DNA from: Hesseltinella vesiculosa
Taxonomy: Eukaryota; Mucoromycota; Mucoromycetes; Mucorales; Cunninghamellaceae
Assembly (NCBI GenBank): GCA_002104935.1
Contig: MCGT01000003.1
Location: 930,001-994,000, forward strand
Direction: 5' to 3'
Length of the DNA: 64,000 nt
Positions 22,125 through 33,674 of the stretch are shown piece after piece; the stretch's first letter is position 1, and the number at the start of each line of letters is the position of its first letter. A model generated the notes under the pieces. It had not been told where the DNA came from and did no database searches. It saw only the letters and a list, made by a program, of their open reading frames with translations. The position numbers and the translations under genes are program-made.

Positions 22125-24346
22125 ATGTTAATGCAAGATCGCCATGGTGATACCATTCAACTTGTGTTGGCGATTCCCCACCATGAACATACCCCTCCTG
22201 ACCCGGCCTTGCAATTCCTGTATACCCAAAACGATTCTCGATTGTCACCCTGTACCTTTACCACAGCCTCTGCAACTCTTTACACTTGGATCGTTTACAA
22301 AGCTATTCTTACTCAGCATGCTCCTTACTTTGCTGCCATGTTTACCCACGGATTTGCTGAAGCCACAGCCTATCAGCTGTCACTGTCGCCTTCCATCTTC
22401 ACCGTTGACAGTCTGCATTGCCTCCTCCAATTCATGTACGGTCCATCTGATTGGGCCAAATCAATCCAACATCCTTCTCCTTTGCATCCTTCCCACCCAC
22501 TCCATCGTCACGCGACCGCCTCGACTTTGACTTCTTCGCCAGTCTTTTCCTTTTTGTCACCTTTGTTGGACTCGAAAAAAAATATCCCGGCACCCCGACT
22601 CGCCTCGATCTCCTATACCACCGACCAAGACGCCATCGTGTACCTACTCCTGGATGTATATGTGGCTGCCGATTTTCTTGGCATGAATGACTTGTGCATG
22701 CAGACAATAGACTTGGTGGATCAATGGGCTCACCGCTGGACTTGCTATTGTCAGGAATGCCTCTCTTTATACCCCACTCTTTTTGCCGCCACATTGACTG
22801 CTGCCGACCGTTTTGACTGGCTGCATGCCAAAGCCATCCATCAACTGACACATGACCCTGAAAAAGCCTTACCTGGCTTTTGGACCCAACGAGCCCTCGC
22901 TCACCTCCTGGACCTGGCCAGCCATCATCCTGTCCCTCGATCTCCCTCGTCAAAACCCCACGCCTCATCGACTATACCCACCCCCCTACCCTTGATGCTA
23001 TCGCGCCGCCTTTGCCGCCAAGTTACCAAATCGAACGCCATTGAATCCTTACATGGCTGCTTTTTGGCAAGCCAGCTGCTTGCCAAGTTTGATCCTTTGG
23101 TGGCCTGGAGTCGCGCACTGCATGCCTGTGTGGCCTCCGTCCAAGCCAAAGCAACGGTTCTCGTCACCCGCCATTTTACTTTTTACTGCACGCAATATCC
23201 AGCCTTGATGTCGTGTGTCGATGGCATCTCCTACTCCTTTGAATTCCTCGAGTACATGCTCATGCATATGCTTGAAGACCAAATGGACCTCTCCAACTGC
23301 GGCATGCTCTACCAAGGCCTCGTTCGTGACCTGATCTGCCGTCATTCGGTCCAATACCACGATCACGTGCGTCATATCCTCAATGTCGCCAAACACATTA
23401 TCCTCGAGTATATGCTACCACGCATCGACGAACTGCAGCTTCTCGGTGCCCTCGATCCTCTCGACACAAGCGTTCTCAAATGCCTGTCCTTGGGTAACAA
23501 ATCCATTTCACAAAAGGAGTTGGGAAACTGATAAAAAAAAAAGAGGATTGTGTGTGGGAACCAGGGTTGCAATGTCACAACAGAAAGCTTAACTTTTTTT
23601 CTCTTAAAAAAAAACCACAGAGCTGAATGTACCAGCCAAGCAACTGGTGCGAGAAATAGATCGCCACCCCGATCTGATGCCTATGTCTTTGAAGCATATC
23701 CTTTTCCCATCGCCCAAAATCACCTACCGCCGTTCCAGTAGTTATTCCCGCCGAGGGTCAGCATTGTCCATGCGCCGAACCATGTCTGTCCAGAGTGGAG
23801 CGTCCTTGGCCACCACTTCACACCTCTCCGTCCGCACCACGGGCGCCGACGGGGCCTCGTCACCGCCACTGCTGGTGCGCTTTAAAGCTTGGTGCCAATC
23901 CACTCCCTCGGTCGCCTCCTTCTCACCCGTGTCTTCTCCTGCCTCGCTTTTTGCCTGGGCATCTGTGCCCTTGAAAACTGTCCAACGACAGAAGAAATCT
24001 TTTTCTTGGTCCGAACTGTTTTTCCCCAAGACGCAATGCTACACCAAGGAAAAAGCCAATCTTCTCGTTGTCGGCAAGCGCGTCAAGCTTGTGCGTCGCC
24101 CTGTTCTGACCATTGGAACAGTCAAGTACCTGGGGCCTGTAGACTTTGCCGAAGGTCAATGGGTCGGTGTTGAACTGGACAGGCGAGGTAATGCACACTG
24201 TTCGAAAAAAAGGCATGCTGTGTACCAACCCTGACGTTTAAATAGTGGGCAAGAACGATGGGTCGGTCGATGGACAGCGTTACTTTACCACATCACCCAA
24301 TCGAGGTGTGCTAGTGCGAAATGATGATGTCAAAGTTTTATTCTAG
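22125..24346 (+). CDS. BTB/POZ protein with C-terminal CAP-Gly domain
   Basis: Exon 1 runs from the ATG at 22125 to about 23493; exon 2 starts near 23622 and ends near 24186; the last exon ends at the TAG at 24344-24346. Residues about 40-115 (SATLYTWIVYKAILTQHAPYF, LHCLLQFMYG) form a BTB/POZ fold, followed by BACK-like helices (about 170-440). After a Ser-rich basic linker (RRSSSYSRRGSALSMRR) comes a CAP-Gly domain: VGKRVKLVRR, GTVKYLGPVDFAEGQW and VGVELD, then GKNDGSVDGQRYF with its GKNDG tubulin-tail pocket split by the last intron. CAP-Gly domains bind EEY/F tails of tubulin or CLIP/EB proteins; BTB domains dimerise or recruit Cullin-3. The combination suggests a microtubule-tip adaptor or a Cul3 substrate receptor. 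Function is inferred. Confidence 0.85.
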
Positions 24347-26084
24347 TATAGAACCTCCCCCTCCCCAGCCGATAGGAATAAAAGTTGGCATCCGTGCTCA
24401 GTTAAGAGGGAAGAAGGCGCAGTTATTTTCATTGATCAAAAAACTACTCTCTAGGAAGCCTAAAACTTAGTCACAGTCATAGATGCAAAATTCAGGAAGA
24501 ATCGACGATGATCATTTTTGCATAATGAGCATTTGAAAAGAAAGGGATCAAAAAATGCTTGTAGGTGATGCGGAATTTGGAATCCCGACTAAGCTGGTGT
24601 GCAAAGGTGCGCGATTTGCCCGATGCATGCCCCTCTCTTCCAGTGAAGTTAGGATGTCCATGCTATTCTGCTTTATTGTGTGATAAATACACACTAGCGA
24701 CGCATGTTGTTGAGGATCCCAATGTTTTGTAAGTTTTTTTTTTTAAGATGTTGGTGACATGCCCAAGCCTTCAATGGCCATTTTGCCAAGGTGACCAATT
24801 TCAGCTGGTAGCCCTTGCTCTGCACCACTCTCTCCAAGAGCTTTGTGTATTTTCCCATCTGTAATTCTTACATTTAGTAAATTTATGCATGATTTCATGC
24901 CTACCAGGCCATCTGTCGTTCTATCCCATCATGTTCAAAGTGCAGCAGCGCTTGAAAAACGTCGGCGGAGATCAAATTGTGGCTGGTGAAGCTGCTCGAG
25001 GTGGAAAAGGGTACAGAGGTAGCCAGTCAATGGGTGGACAAAAAAAAAGGTTGAGTCATTCTGTACTGTAAAAAACACTTGACGGAACGGAGTTCAAGGC
25101 TACATAATTTTCGGAAACAGATGCTCTTGCAACAGGCCCGGTTTCATTTCACAGGCGAGTCGCCCAGTGTGTTCGGTGCTCATCACCGTGAAAAATTCAA
25201 AGGGCTTCCATGACAGTTTCCAGGCTTTCCTTCCGAACAAGCTAGCCTCCTGTGTCTTACCCACGATCTTGCCTACTTGGTCAGGGCTACCAGCTGAAAT
25301 TTCGAAATTTAGGTCCAACTTATCGAGAGTAGGGGGGGGGTGACATTGAGCGTGTCGTTTTTTGAAAGCCAATTGGCTGGTGTGTGGGCGAGGAAGCAAG
25401 AACAAAGAAGTGGCCTGTGAATGGGTGGTGACGTATCACAGAAAACATCCACAAATTCTCAAAGTCCCCTGAATGTATCTGATCTCAGGACATTGATTTT
25501 TAATTGTTTGGCATTTGTTGATGGTTAGGATGATGCTTGGTAGGGTGGGCAAGTGGGCACATCATAACAGCCAAGGCGTAATTTAGTGAAGTGCTGATTG
25601 TCAAACATGCATAACAAGCAGGTGCTCGTGGTTATAAGGATTGGCAATGGTAATGGGATCTTTTTTTAGATCATGTTTTGCATTACTTCTTCGGGCAGGT
25701 AGGTCCAATTGCAGGGTGTACCTGGAAAGGGCTCCAAGGGTTCTTGTCTTTTTTTTTTATCTGTTGTGATTTTTTTTTATTCGAGATGGCGGATAATAGA
25801 ACAAGTGATCTTGGATCATAGAATTGAGAATCAAAGGTGATGGAACAATTATTGCTTGATAGTGATATTAAAAAAAAGAAAGTCAATTGATCAAGGTTCG
25901 CCAATGAAAAAGCCTGTGCAAAATTGCTTGGTGGTACACAAAAGCAAGGGGGCGCATGTGCTTTTTTTTTTTTTCATTTTTTTCATTTTTTTTTAGGGCT
26001 GGTCCTCTTATTTTGCAATCGTTCATGACCTTTTGAAGTATTCCTCTCTCATTCATTGATATCCCTCCTTTCTGTTATTCAATC
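24347..26084. other. 1.7-kb intergenic region with faint coding traces
   Basis: No complete gene is recognised. On the minus strand around 24740-24870 one frame is well behaved (ALGESGAEQGLPAEIGHLGK), and at 25100-25405 another is open for about 100 codons (RKAWKLSWKPFEFFTVMS). Neither has a known motif, start context or consistent introns. Poly-T tracts at 25960-25998 precede the OPY2 start. It may hold an old pseudogene or an unannotated non-coding RNA. Confidence 0.35.
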
Positions 26085-27302
26085 ATGATGACCCAACCCA
26101 TGGCTTTTGGCCTACTTTTGCTAGCTCCCGCAATATTAGCGCAGAGTAAGTCTCACCCCTTTTGCTCATTTGTCTTCTTCTCACACACCTTATTGGCAGA
26201 TCCTTCGACGTCCTGTGCACCATCACAATGTACAGCCACATGCCAACCCGGATGCACAAGCGAACAAGTATGCATCCTCGGTACCATGACCAACTGTGGT
26301 CAATGCCCAGCCTCGAAGTGCGTAGATCGTAACAGCGTAGGTTTGGGCGGCGACAACGGCAGCAGCAACAGCCAGGGCACCGACAATAGTTCCTTGATTG
26401 GCGGCCTGGTCGGTGGTCTGCTGGGCGCTGGCCTGATTGCTGCGTTGCTTGGTCTCTGCATCTACAAATATCGAAAGAACCGAAAACGATCGTTGCCTAT
26501 TGCCTTCCAGGCAACCACACGCTCCATGGCTTCGATGCAACCGCCACCTTCCTTTGGCCCGTCGGTTATCCGGGATCGGCCAATGTCCAGCAGTACAAGA
26601 GCGGTAAGGTTTTGCCAGTATGAGAGTTATTTTGCCAAGACTCATCCTTTTTTTTTTTTTCCATCCCCCACCTAGTCGGCAGCTCCATCGATTACATCAG
26701 GCGTCATTCCCATTGCGTATATTCCTCCTTCACACGAGTTTGAGTCTCACCCAGTCACAGCTACGCCACTGCCACCGCAACAGCCCTCCCAGTTACGCCA
26801 GTCCCTTACCCAAATCACACCAGAAAATCCATTTGCTGACCCTCGCCATTCCCAATACTCTGTCGACGACGAAGACGACGAACGATCACAAACGAACGCT
26901 GCCTCGATCCAGTCTGTCCAGTTCACCCGCGCTCGCGCCCAAATCGTCCGAGTGAACACTGTTCGTGATCTGCAACGCAACAACTCGGTTCGCACCATCC
27001 TGACCAAAACAGACGAAGAGCCCGTCACCCGATCCAATTCCATCCAAACGCATACCACATCTCACCGCATTGACTCAAATCTCATCGACCCGGCCATGCC
27101 TGCTCTTGATACTGTCGCTTCTCCCTCCGACCCGACGGCCGCCAACCCCTCCCCCTCTACCGACGCCCAAAACCCCTTCCAAGACCAATTCTACTCAGCG
27201 GACGAACACAATGATGCTCCTCCTTCCTCTCGACCTGTCACAAATCATAGCATCAGCTCTACTGTCGGTGATGGTGAAATCACTGTGCTTTGGCATGGAT
27301 GA
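26085..27302 (+). CDS. OPY2: OPY2-like membrane anchor of the Ste50/HOG signalling module
   Basis: Exons 26085-26145, 26200-26603 and 26676-27302 give 363 residues. A signal peptide (MTQPMAFGLLLLAPAILAQ) is followed by a Cys-rich extracellular domain, CAPSQCTATCQPGCTSEQVC then CGQCPASKC, which matches the OPY2 N-terminal domain. A single helix (LIGGLVGGLLGAGLIAALLG, residues about 103-122) and the basic stop-transfer YKYRKNRKR lead to a long disordered cytosolic tail rich in Pro, Ser, Asp and Gln. In yeast, Opy2 recruits the Ste50-Ste11 MAPKKK complex to the plasma membrane for osmostress and filamentous signalling. The tail diverges strongly, so partner binding is an inference from the ectodomain and topology. 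Confidence 0.8.
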
Positions 27303-27457
27303 AAAACCAAATCTCTCCTTTTTCACACGTCATCCTTTCTTCATTTTTTTTTTTTTTTGGTGACACCTTTTTTCAAAATAAAATCTGTAACCAGCAGCAT
27401 CCATTTATAAAGAGGGTGTTTTATTTTTTTCTTAGAGCCAAAATGACAGGTATAGCT

Positions 27458-27729
27458 TTATTCCTTGACAGTCTTGCCGGTCTTCTTGATAGTCTCCAGC
27501 ACGGTTTCCCGAGGCAGATTAGTGTCAACAACGACGGTTTGCTTTTCGAGGCTGATATCGATCTTTTCCACGCCTAAAAAGTCCAGAAGGAAATATGTTC
27601 AATATTGAATGAGGGCACGATGGCTGCTATCTTACCTTCGACCTTGCTCAAGGCACGTTGCACGGCATTGGAGCAGCCACTGCAGGACATTTCGACGTTG
27701 AAAGTGTATTGCTAAAAGATAAAAACATA

Positions 27730-27774
<45 letters not shown>

Positions 27775-27826
27775 CAGCAGATGAGTTTTCAAGACCTAAA
27801 AGAAGATGAGAACAACTTACAGTCAT
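27458..27826 (-). CDS. ATX1: Copper chaperone ATX1
   Basis: Three exons make a protein of about 65 residues. The first exon encodes only Met-Thr, then QYTFNVEMSCSGCSNAVQRA with the MxCxxC copper site, and a last exon KIDISLEKQTVVVDTNLP ending in IKKTGKTVKE. This is the beta-alpha-beta-beta-alpha-beta heavy-metal-associated fold. ATX1 carries Cu(I) in the cytosol to the Ccc2/ATP7-type P-type ATPase at the trans-Golgi. The conserved Lys of loop 5 (KKTGK) is present. The first intron contains a TA/GA microsatellite. No defect is seen. Confidence 0.93.
27730..27776. repeat. Compound TA/GA dinucleotide microsatellite
   Basis: About 10 TA units are followed by about 11 GA units, lying wholly inside intron 1 of ATX1, between the Met-Thr exon and the copper-site exon. 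Confidence 0.9.
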
Positions 27827-28223
27827 ATTTTTGTTAGGAAAAAGTCTTTGAGATTGGAAAGAGTTGTTGGAAAGAAAAAACAACAAAGTAGGGAGGCCTG
27901 GCTTCATTTATATCAGATGGAAGCGGGGCGTGAATTACGCAAAGTAAGCGGTCAAGGCTGTTTTGAGCAATTTACGCTTGGGTGGGTCCCGTGATTGGAT
28001 GACAGATCAACTGCATGAATGGTCTCATTTCTGTAGGAGCAGTTTGTGCGGGTCCCTCTCGCAAACAAATTGGTAGGACGAGAAGCTTTTGGCCATCCTT
28101 CTTTCCCTCTCTACATGATTTCTAATCTTCGCCTATTTTGCTCGAGCAAAGTCTCATGCACAGCCGGAGGAACTCGCTACATTTTTTAATTTTTGTCTTT
28201 TCGAGAGAGAGGAGAGATCAGCC
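27827..28223. other. ATX1 upstream region and IRC6-like 3' end
   Basis: No gene is recognised. It contains the 5' leader and promoter of ATX1 and the 3' side of the adaptin-binding gene, both on the minus strand. Confidence 0.4.
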
Positions 28224-29427
28224 TTAATGGTCGTCATCATCGTCCAATCCAAGCTGTGCAGCAAACGATAGAGCAACCTCGGCTGCCATTCGTCGTCGTT
28301 CATCATCTGGTAAAGACATACCTTGGACTATTCAAGAAGATCAGTCGCGGGTGAGTCACTCGCTCCCGTTGAAGTTGAAGGATAAAAAAAATTGCTTACG
28401 GCGCATTCGTTCCAGAGATTTCAGAGCCATATCCAATCCATCATCCTCATCAATCGTTCCAAAGAGTTTTTCTTGCATCTGTTGAACCGCTTCACTGTCT
28501 GGCAGACCTATTCTCCGCAGGATAAAGAGTAAACTGTAAGAACATGTTCTCCTACAAACTCGGGTGTAGGGCGGGAGCATACCCAAGTCACTGTCCTGAT
28601 CATCAAGATCCAGCTCCGCATCGTCGAAATCCAAGGGCAAGCGGGAAGTGTTCTCGAGGTCTATCCGCAGCGAAAAAAATGCCAGGTTAGCTCAATGGGT
28701 GACCAAGTCCCCAAAGAGATCTCGACTTACCCAGCTTCATATCGATGCCTTCCCACATGTGTGCCTGCAGTGATTCGAGGATCAGCTCGTGGCCCACCTT
28801 GTCGTACTTGTCCTCCGCTTCAGCATCCATGTCGACATATTCGATTTCTTGTGCGACACACCATGCATTCACATCTTCGTCCAGCTGGTTAGCTGATGGC
28901 AAGCCCACGCATAGCTTGATAGCCGGAGCCTGGTCGTTCAGATAGGCCAGCCAGTCTTTGAGCCCGTCGAAGCTGGTAGGCTAAAAAGGAAAAGCAAACG
29001 GGCGCTTAGTTGTTCGCCTGTTTCCAGCCTTTCTTACCTGTTCCTTTTGGAACACATAGATAAAAGCATCAACCCGATTGCATAGAGAATGATTGTTTCG
29101 ATGTGCTTGGATGACGCTGAGGCGGGAAGCAGCGGTAGCTTCCAGCAATTGAAACTCGACATTGGCGGTATAATATTTGTTGCTGATTTTCCAGTTGTAG
29201 AGTGCATCCTTGGCACAAAAGCTACCATCGTTCGCTTTGTTGCAAATGTCCTTCAAGCCTTTAACAAAAAGTAAGCGTCCAGATGGGTCAGAGAGATCCC
29301 TTTCCGTTGGCTACTTCTTACATTCTACTACATGGGTCAGGTCTTGTGTGCTATCACCAGTAACGAGAATAACATTTCTGGGTCCAGAAATGGAGCCTGT
29401 TGATGAGGTAGATCTGGGTTGCTGCAT
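28224..29427 (-). CDS. IRC6 / alpha- and gamma-adaptin-binding protein p34-like
   Basis: The gene starts with MQQPRSTSSTGSISG and the GTPase-like strand NVILVTGDSTQDL. It is spliced to CLKDICNKANDGSFC, then VDAFIYVFQKEQ, PAIKLCVGLPSANQ, the NAWCVAQEIEYVDMD segment and a GIDMKLG region. A linker (PLDFDDAELDLDDQD) and C-terminal helices (EAVQQMQEKLFGTI, ALKSLERMR) end in DDDDDH at 28224. This order matches AAGAB/p34 and yeast Irc6: an N-terminal small-GTPase-like domain that has lost nucleotide motifs plus a helical tail. AAGAB acts as an assembly chaperone for the AP-1 and AP-2 clathrin adaptors in the cytosol. Six or more short exons are needed. The family call is good; adaptor specificity is inferred. 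Confidence 0.8.
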
Positions 29428-29562
29428 GTGCTGATGAGCTGGATCTCGTACTGCAAAAGGTCAGGAGGTGGCAAAAGGGAGATGGAGGAAGGCGCGGTTT
29501 TATTTTTTTTTTTATATATATTTTTTCTGTCTCGCTCTTTTTTTTTTTTTTTTGATAGCCAA
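29428..29562. promoter_or_regulatory. Shared head-to-head promoter interval, IRC6-like/NGL
   Basis: The divergent starts are 135 bp apart. The interval has poly-T tracts of 10 and 18 nt on the plus strand, immediately upstream of the NGL-like ATG. Poly(dA:dT) tracts of this kind exclude nucleosomes, which fits a bidirectional promoter. Confidence 0.5.
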
Positions 29563-31021
29563 ATGCCTCCATTGGACCCTGCCACCATTGAAGAGCGTCG
29601 ACAAAAAAAGCGAGCCGAACGTGAAGCTAAAAGAAAAGAGCAGCAACAACATCAGCCGCCCGCGATGCCCATACCCTTTCAACGAACCTGGCAGACACTT
29701 GCCACGAGCTCCAAAACGGCCCAATCCGTTTCTGTCATGTCCTACAATGTAACGGTCTTACTGTATTATCACTCCACAGTACTACTGACGCTGGTCTTTT
29801 TTTTTCAATCTAGATCTTAGCCCAGGCTCTTTGCCAACGTGAGCTGTTTCCTCATGCTGGCAATATGCTGAAATGGGTAAGGTCCAGCCAGACAGAGCTT
29901 GCTTGCCGCTCAACCTTTTCTGCCAATTGATAGAAAACTCGCCGTAAAATGATAGTAGATGAAATTGCTTATTATCGACCACAGCTGCTGTGTCTCCAAG
30001 GTAAATCGACAGAAACGTAGAATGTCATGCTCAGCTGCGTTTTTTAGAGGTGGACAACTACGACGAGTTCTACAAGGCGGCCTTTGCGAAGCTTGGGTTT
30101 GTAACGCGGTCTTCGCCACGAACATCTTGTAACCTGTCGTTTTTTTTTTATCCTAGATACCAAACAACATACCATCGACATGAGACCAAGCGACAAGGGT
30201 GTATGATTGGGTATTTGGACGACGAATGGAAACAGGTTGGCTATGAAACGCTGGACTATGACACTGACCCAGCCTGCCCTGCCACTCAGTTCACCGGCAA
30301 CGTGGCTCAGATGATGGCATTGACGAAAATCGAACGCGATTGTGGGAGTCATGAATCAGGTGAGTCTCCTGCCTTGCCAACCACCATCATCCTTGGCAAC
30401 ACGCATCTCTACTGGCGGCCACCATCGACCTATGAACGATGTCGTCAGGGCCTGATCTACCACCATCGACTCTGGGAAATGCAGAAGACATGGGCTGCTA
30501 ACAATGATCAATCAAACGTGTGGCCTGTCCTTTGTGGTGATTTGAACACACAGCCGAGCGACCCTCTGTACGCGTTGCTCACAGGCCAGCCGCTGTCCGA
30601 GTATCAAATGGTTTGCATGGAGTCGACGAGGCGGTCCTTTGGTGACGACGATCACGATTTCGAGCCGCCTACCGACAAAAGTGTCGCCATGGATCCCGCT
30701 CACGCATCCGACGCGTTTTCTCTGGACCAGCTTGTGGCTGCCATTGGACCATTGCCTGACCAATGGATGAAAAGTGCTTACAATCACCATGGGCGATATC
30801 ATGAGAGCCATGTGGGCCGTTACAAAAGCACCGAACCTGACTACACCATTTTTGCCCACGTCTTCAAAGGCACGTTGGATTATATCCTAGTGCCACGACC
30901 CATCACACCCACCCAGTGCCTGCTACTGCCGCCCTATGAAAAAATGTCACCTGCTATCCCCAACGAATCTTTTGGAAGCGACCATCTTTCGCTTGTTGCC
31001 CAGCTCTCTCTGCCTCAGTAA
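29563..31021 (+). CDS. NGL2/Angel/CCR4-like endonuclease-exonuclease-phosphatase family RNase
   Basis: Exons start at 29563 and include a Lys/Arg/Glu-rich N-terminus (EERRQKKRAEREAKRKEQ), then the EEP core: SVMSYNILAQALCQRELFPH (first strand with the catalytic Asn), LLCLQEVDNYDEFY (metal-binding Glu), NTHLYWRPPS, CGDLNTQPSDPLY (catalytic GDxN) and the closing SFGSDHLSLVAQL (catalytic SDH). All EEP motifs are intact. Yeast Ngl2 trims the 3' end of 5.8S rRNA; Angel and Ccr4 relatives are deadenylases or 2',3'-cyclic phosphatases. The absence of leucine-rich repeats excludes Ccr4 itself. The basic N-terminus suggests nuclear or nucleolar location. Substrate is inferred. Confidence 0.88.
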
Positions 31022-31257
31022 TTCAGAAGATCCAGTAATTACAATACAAAAACCGCCTAGATTTAGATTCATTCATTACAAAACACGTGGTACAAATGAT
31101 GCGGGAAAAAATAGGTACTCAAAATCACTTTCGACTAGGCTAGAGCACGCTGCTTTACCAACAGAATGGGTTGATTTGGAAAAAAAAATAGCTGAGATTT
31201 CCGTTGAAACCCTCAGGACACGCATGATAAAAACCAAAGTATAAAAAAAAACACATG

Positions 31258-31632
31258 CTACTGTACACAGCACTTGTGAGTGATTGAGTCGGTGCGAAAA
31301 TTTAGGCACGCGAATGCATGAATGATGCTGATGCTGAATAAACCAGGTCGATGAGTCAAGGTGCCCGAACCCAATGCGCAGTTTCGGTTGATGATGGTGT
31401 CAATGAACCTTTTCATCTTCACAGGCTTTTGTACGATTGTTCGTACCTTGGTGAGATCGTCGATGGACTTGGGCAGTTCAAAGCTATCAATTTCTACCAA
31501 TCGGTAGACACCAGTCGCTTGTAGGTCCATCTTCAGTGCTACACAATGATGGCCGTCCATCCAAAGGCCGCAAACCAGCGGAGATTCCAATCCCAAAGGG
31601 ATAAGTCGATGGAGCATTACAGTCAATATCAT
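31258..31632 (-). pseudogene. C-terminal-type fragment of an expanded mucoromycotan protein family
   Basis: A 124-codon open frame on the minus strand includes PLVCGLWMDGHHCVALKMDL, VYRLVEIDSFELPKSIDDL and KPVKMKRFIDTI. It resembles the beta-rich C-terminal part of an expanded, uncharacterised family common in Mucoromycota, recalled from memory, not searched. It has an ATG but no N-terminal domain and lies just downstream of the DDE transposase relic, so it is probably a leftover fragment. No intron is evident. Confidence 0.35.
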
Positions 31633-31722
31633 TTAAACTTATAAAAATGGATTTGGGATTTTCGAAATAATAAAAGTTATTAGTTTTGGCTTAATGCTTT
31701 GTATGGTATTTCCGTGTAACAT

Positions 31723-32670
31723 TCATGACCAAAAAGAGTGATACAGTGCCGTTTTTATTTTGGCTCGGAAGGGTGGAACTTTTTTTTGCTTCGATCTGCT
31801 TCTGATGCTTGACTCTAGTTCTGAGGCAACTTTGCCCAATACAATAGACAGTTCCATTTCAGTTTCAGTGTTGAATGGAATTGCATTCGTAGTGTTGTTG
31901 ACAAGCATGGCAAAGTGATGTAGGTCCTTGATTGATGTCTCATCGTCCGTGCCAGCGACTTCTTCCAATTGCTTATTTTCTGTGTTCATGTCAAAACCAT
32001 GGCTGATACCATCAGCAGTGTCGTTCTCCAAGTTGAATAAGAACATCAAATCGTTAATTGTAACATCTTTGCCAGTATCCCAGTGCACTGGGAAGGCTAA
32101 GCTGTCATGGTCAATTTCACTGGCAGAGGCAGTATCGTCCATGATGCCTTTCGGGAGACCGACACTTCTGAGTCTTGTGATAGTGGCGTCCGTTGACTGA
32201 GTCATGCTTTCAGTGCTGGCCATTTCTTCGCCTTCTAGTGATCTTAGCACCGTCGGAGGAGGCTTCAAAAATTCCCGTTTTTACGAAGCAGTCCTTAATG
32301 GCCGCGGACGTGTCATCGTTCCACGCCATTATTGCAATGAAAATTGCTGTCTTCGCATTGATTTTTTATAGGTCACTCCCTTTCATATTCTTGCTGAGAA
32401 GGCTTTCTGCAGCGCGAAGGACATGCTAGTACTGACTGGCCGTGTTACTGTAACAGGTAAAAATATTATTTCTACATTTCCAAGGCACTTTTTCAGCTCA
32501 TCATCGATTTTGTGAGTTGGACATTGTCCAAGACGAGGAAGCATTTTTGACCACGGTGTCTTTTGTCAATTTTTGAATATATTTCCACAATTCAGTGCCG
32601 GAACACATCACTAGTAATCCAGGCTTTTTGCTTTCCGTAAACCCAGTTACCAGTATGTCCATAGGGCTGA
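31723..32670 (-). pseudogene. Decayed pogo/Tigger-type DDE transposase
   Basis: Reading the minus strand from 32670, different frames give KAWITSDVF then KCFLVLDNVQLTKSMM (the F-L-x-L-D-N strand with the second catalytic Asp). Further on comes INAKTAIFIAIMAWNDDTSA followed by IKDCFVKTGIFEA, the C-terminal helical block of DDE_1 transposases. A last acidic frame of about 180 codons (INDLMFLFNLEND) ends at 31723. This order is that of pogo/Tigger/Jerky transposases (Tc1-mariner superfamily). Several stops and frame changes break it, so it is dead. The 5' part is interrupted at 32671 by the palindrome. Short fragments beyond the palindrome (KTELGAMLAVSKKSVANIRR, near 33690-33760) may be its N-terminal helix-turn-helix. 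Confidence 0.65.
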
Positions 32671-33674
32671 CGGTAACAATTTTAACATCGGTGTTTAAAA
32701 ACCAAAATTGATGTCAGATCGTATGAACAATGTACCTGCGCGCAGAAAAAAAACATGGCGATGGTATACAAAGGTACAGAAGGTTTCGAAAAAAAAATTG
32801 AAGGCGCAAAATATACTGTACTCTCCCAGAAAAAATCTGAATGGAAAAATGATATACAAAAAAAAAACTGTTCTAGTTCACTTGGATTAAACTTGTGAAT
32901 GTTGTTTTAAGGACAGAGTGCGCTCATCTCGAAAAAAAAAGGTCTCCAGGACACGCGTGAAAACCGCCAAAGTCTGAAAAAGCAATTGCGGGGACGGAAA
33001 CCAAGTCATCGTTCCCGGGTTCGAAAAAAAACCCATATTTAGACATAGCAAGAAAAAGGTCCAGTTTAAGCAAATACCTGCCTTCAATGGGAATTTAAAT
33101 AATTGTGAGCGATATATTTTTCTTTATATGGGTGATGGATTTTTTGAAAATATACTTTCCTAAAAAGTATAATTGCTACTTTTTTAGAAAGTATTTTTTC
33201 AAAAAATCCATCACCCATATAAAGAAAAATATATCGCTCACAATTATTTTCATTCCCTTTGAAGGCAAGTATTTGCTTAAACATTACACTTTTTTTGCCA
33301 TGTCTAAATATGGGTTTTTTTTCGAACCCGGCGAACGATGACTTGGTTTCCGTCCCCGCAATTGCTTTTTCAGACTTTGACGGTTTTCACGCGTGTCCTG
33401 GAGACCTTTTTTTTTCGAGATGAGCGCACTCTGTCCTTAAAACAACATTCACAAGTTTAATCCAAGTGAACTAGAACAGTTTTTTTTTTGTATATCATTT
33501 TTCCATTCAGATTTTTTCTGGGAGAGTACAGTATATTTTGCGCCTTCAATTTTTTTTTCGAAACCTTCTGTACCTTTGTATACCATCGCCATGTTTTTTT
33601 CTGCGCGCGGGTAGTTCATAGATCTGACATCTTTTTTTGGGGGGTTTTAAACACCAATGTTAAAATTGTCACCG
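32671..33674. repeat. 1.0-kb near-perfect inverted repeat (palindrome)
   Basis: The arms 32671 to about 33166 and about 33180 to 33674 are reverse complements with only scattered mismatches and small homopolymer length differences. Matching pairs include GTGAGCGATATA at 33105 with its complement ending at 33241, and GCGCGCAG at about 32740 with its complement near 33604. The centre is at about 33173 with a loop of roughly 13 nt. Transcripts would fold into a hairpin of about 500 bp. The arms end abruptly at CGGTAAC / GTCACCG. No clear target-site duplication is seen. Confidence 0.93.

Noticed and set aside
22432..22968. 178-codon minus-strand frame
   Set aside because: Antisense to the BTB exon; no motif.
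25100..25405. 100-codon minus-strand frame
   Set aside because: No recognised motif, no splice partners and an odd composition; left as intergenic.
32887..33341. Two similar short frames on opposite strands
   Set aside because: They are the two arms of the palindrome read in the same sense; no known motif is clear, although YGFFFEPG faintly recalls a transposase segment.
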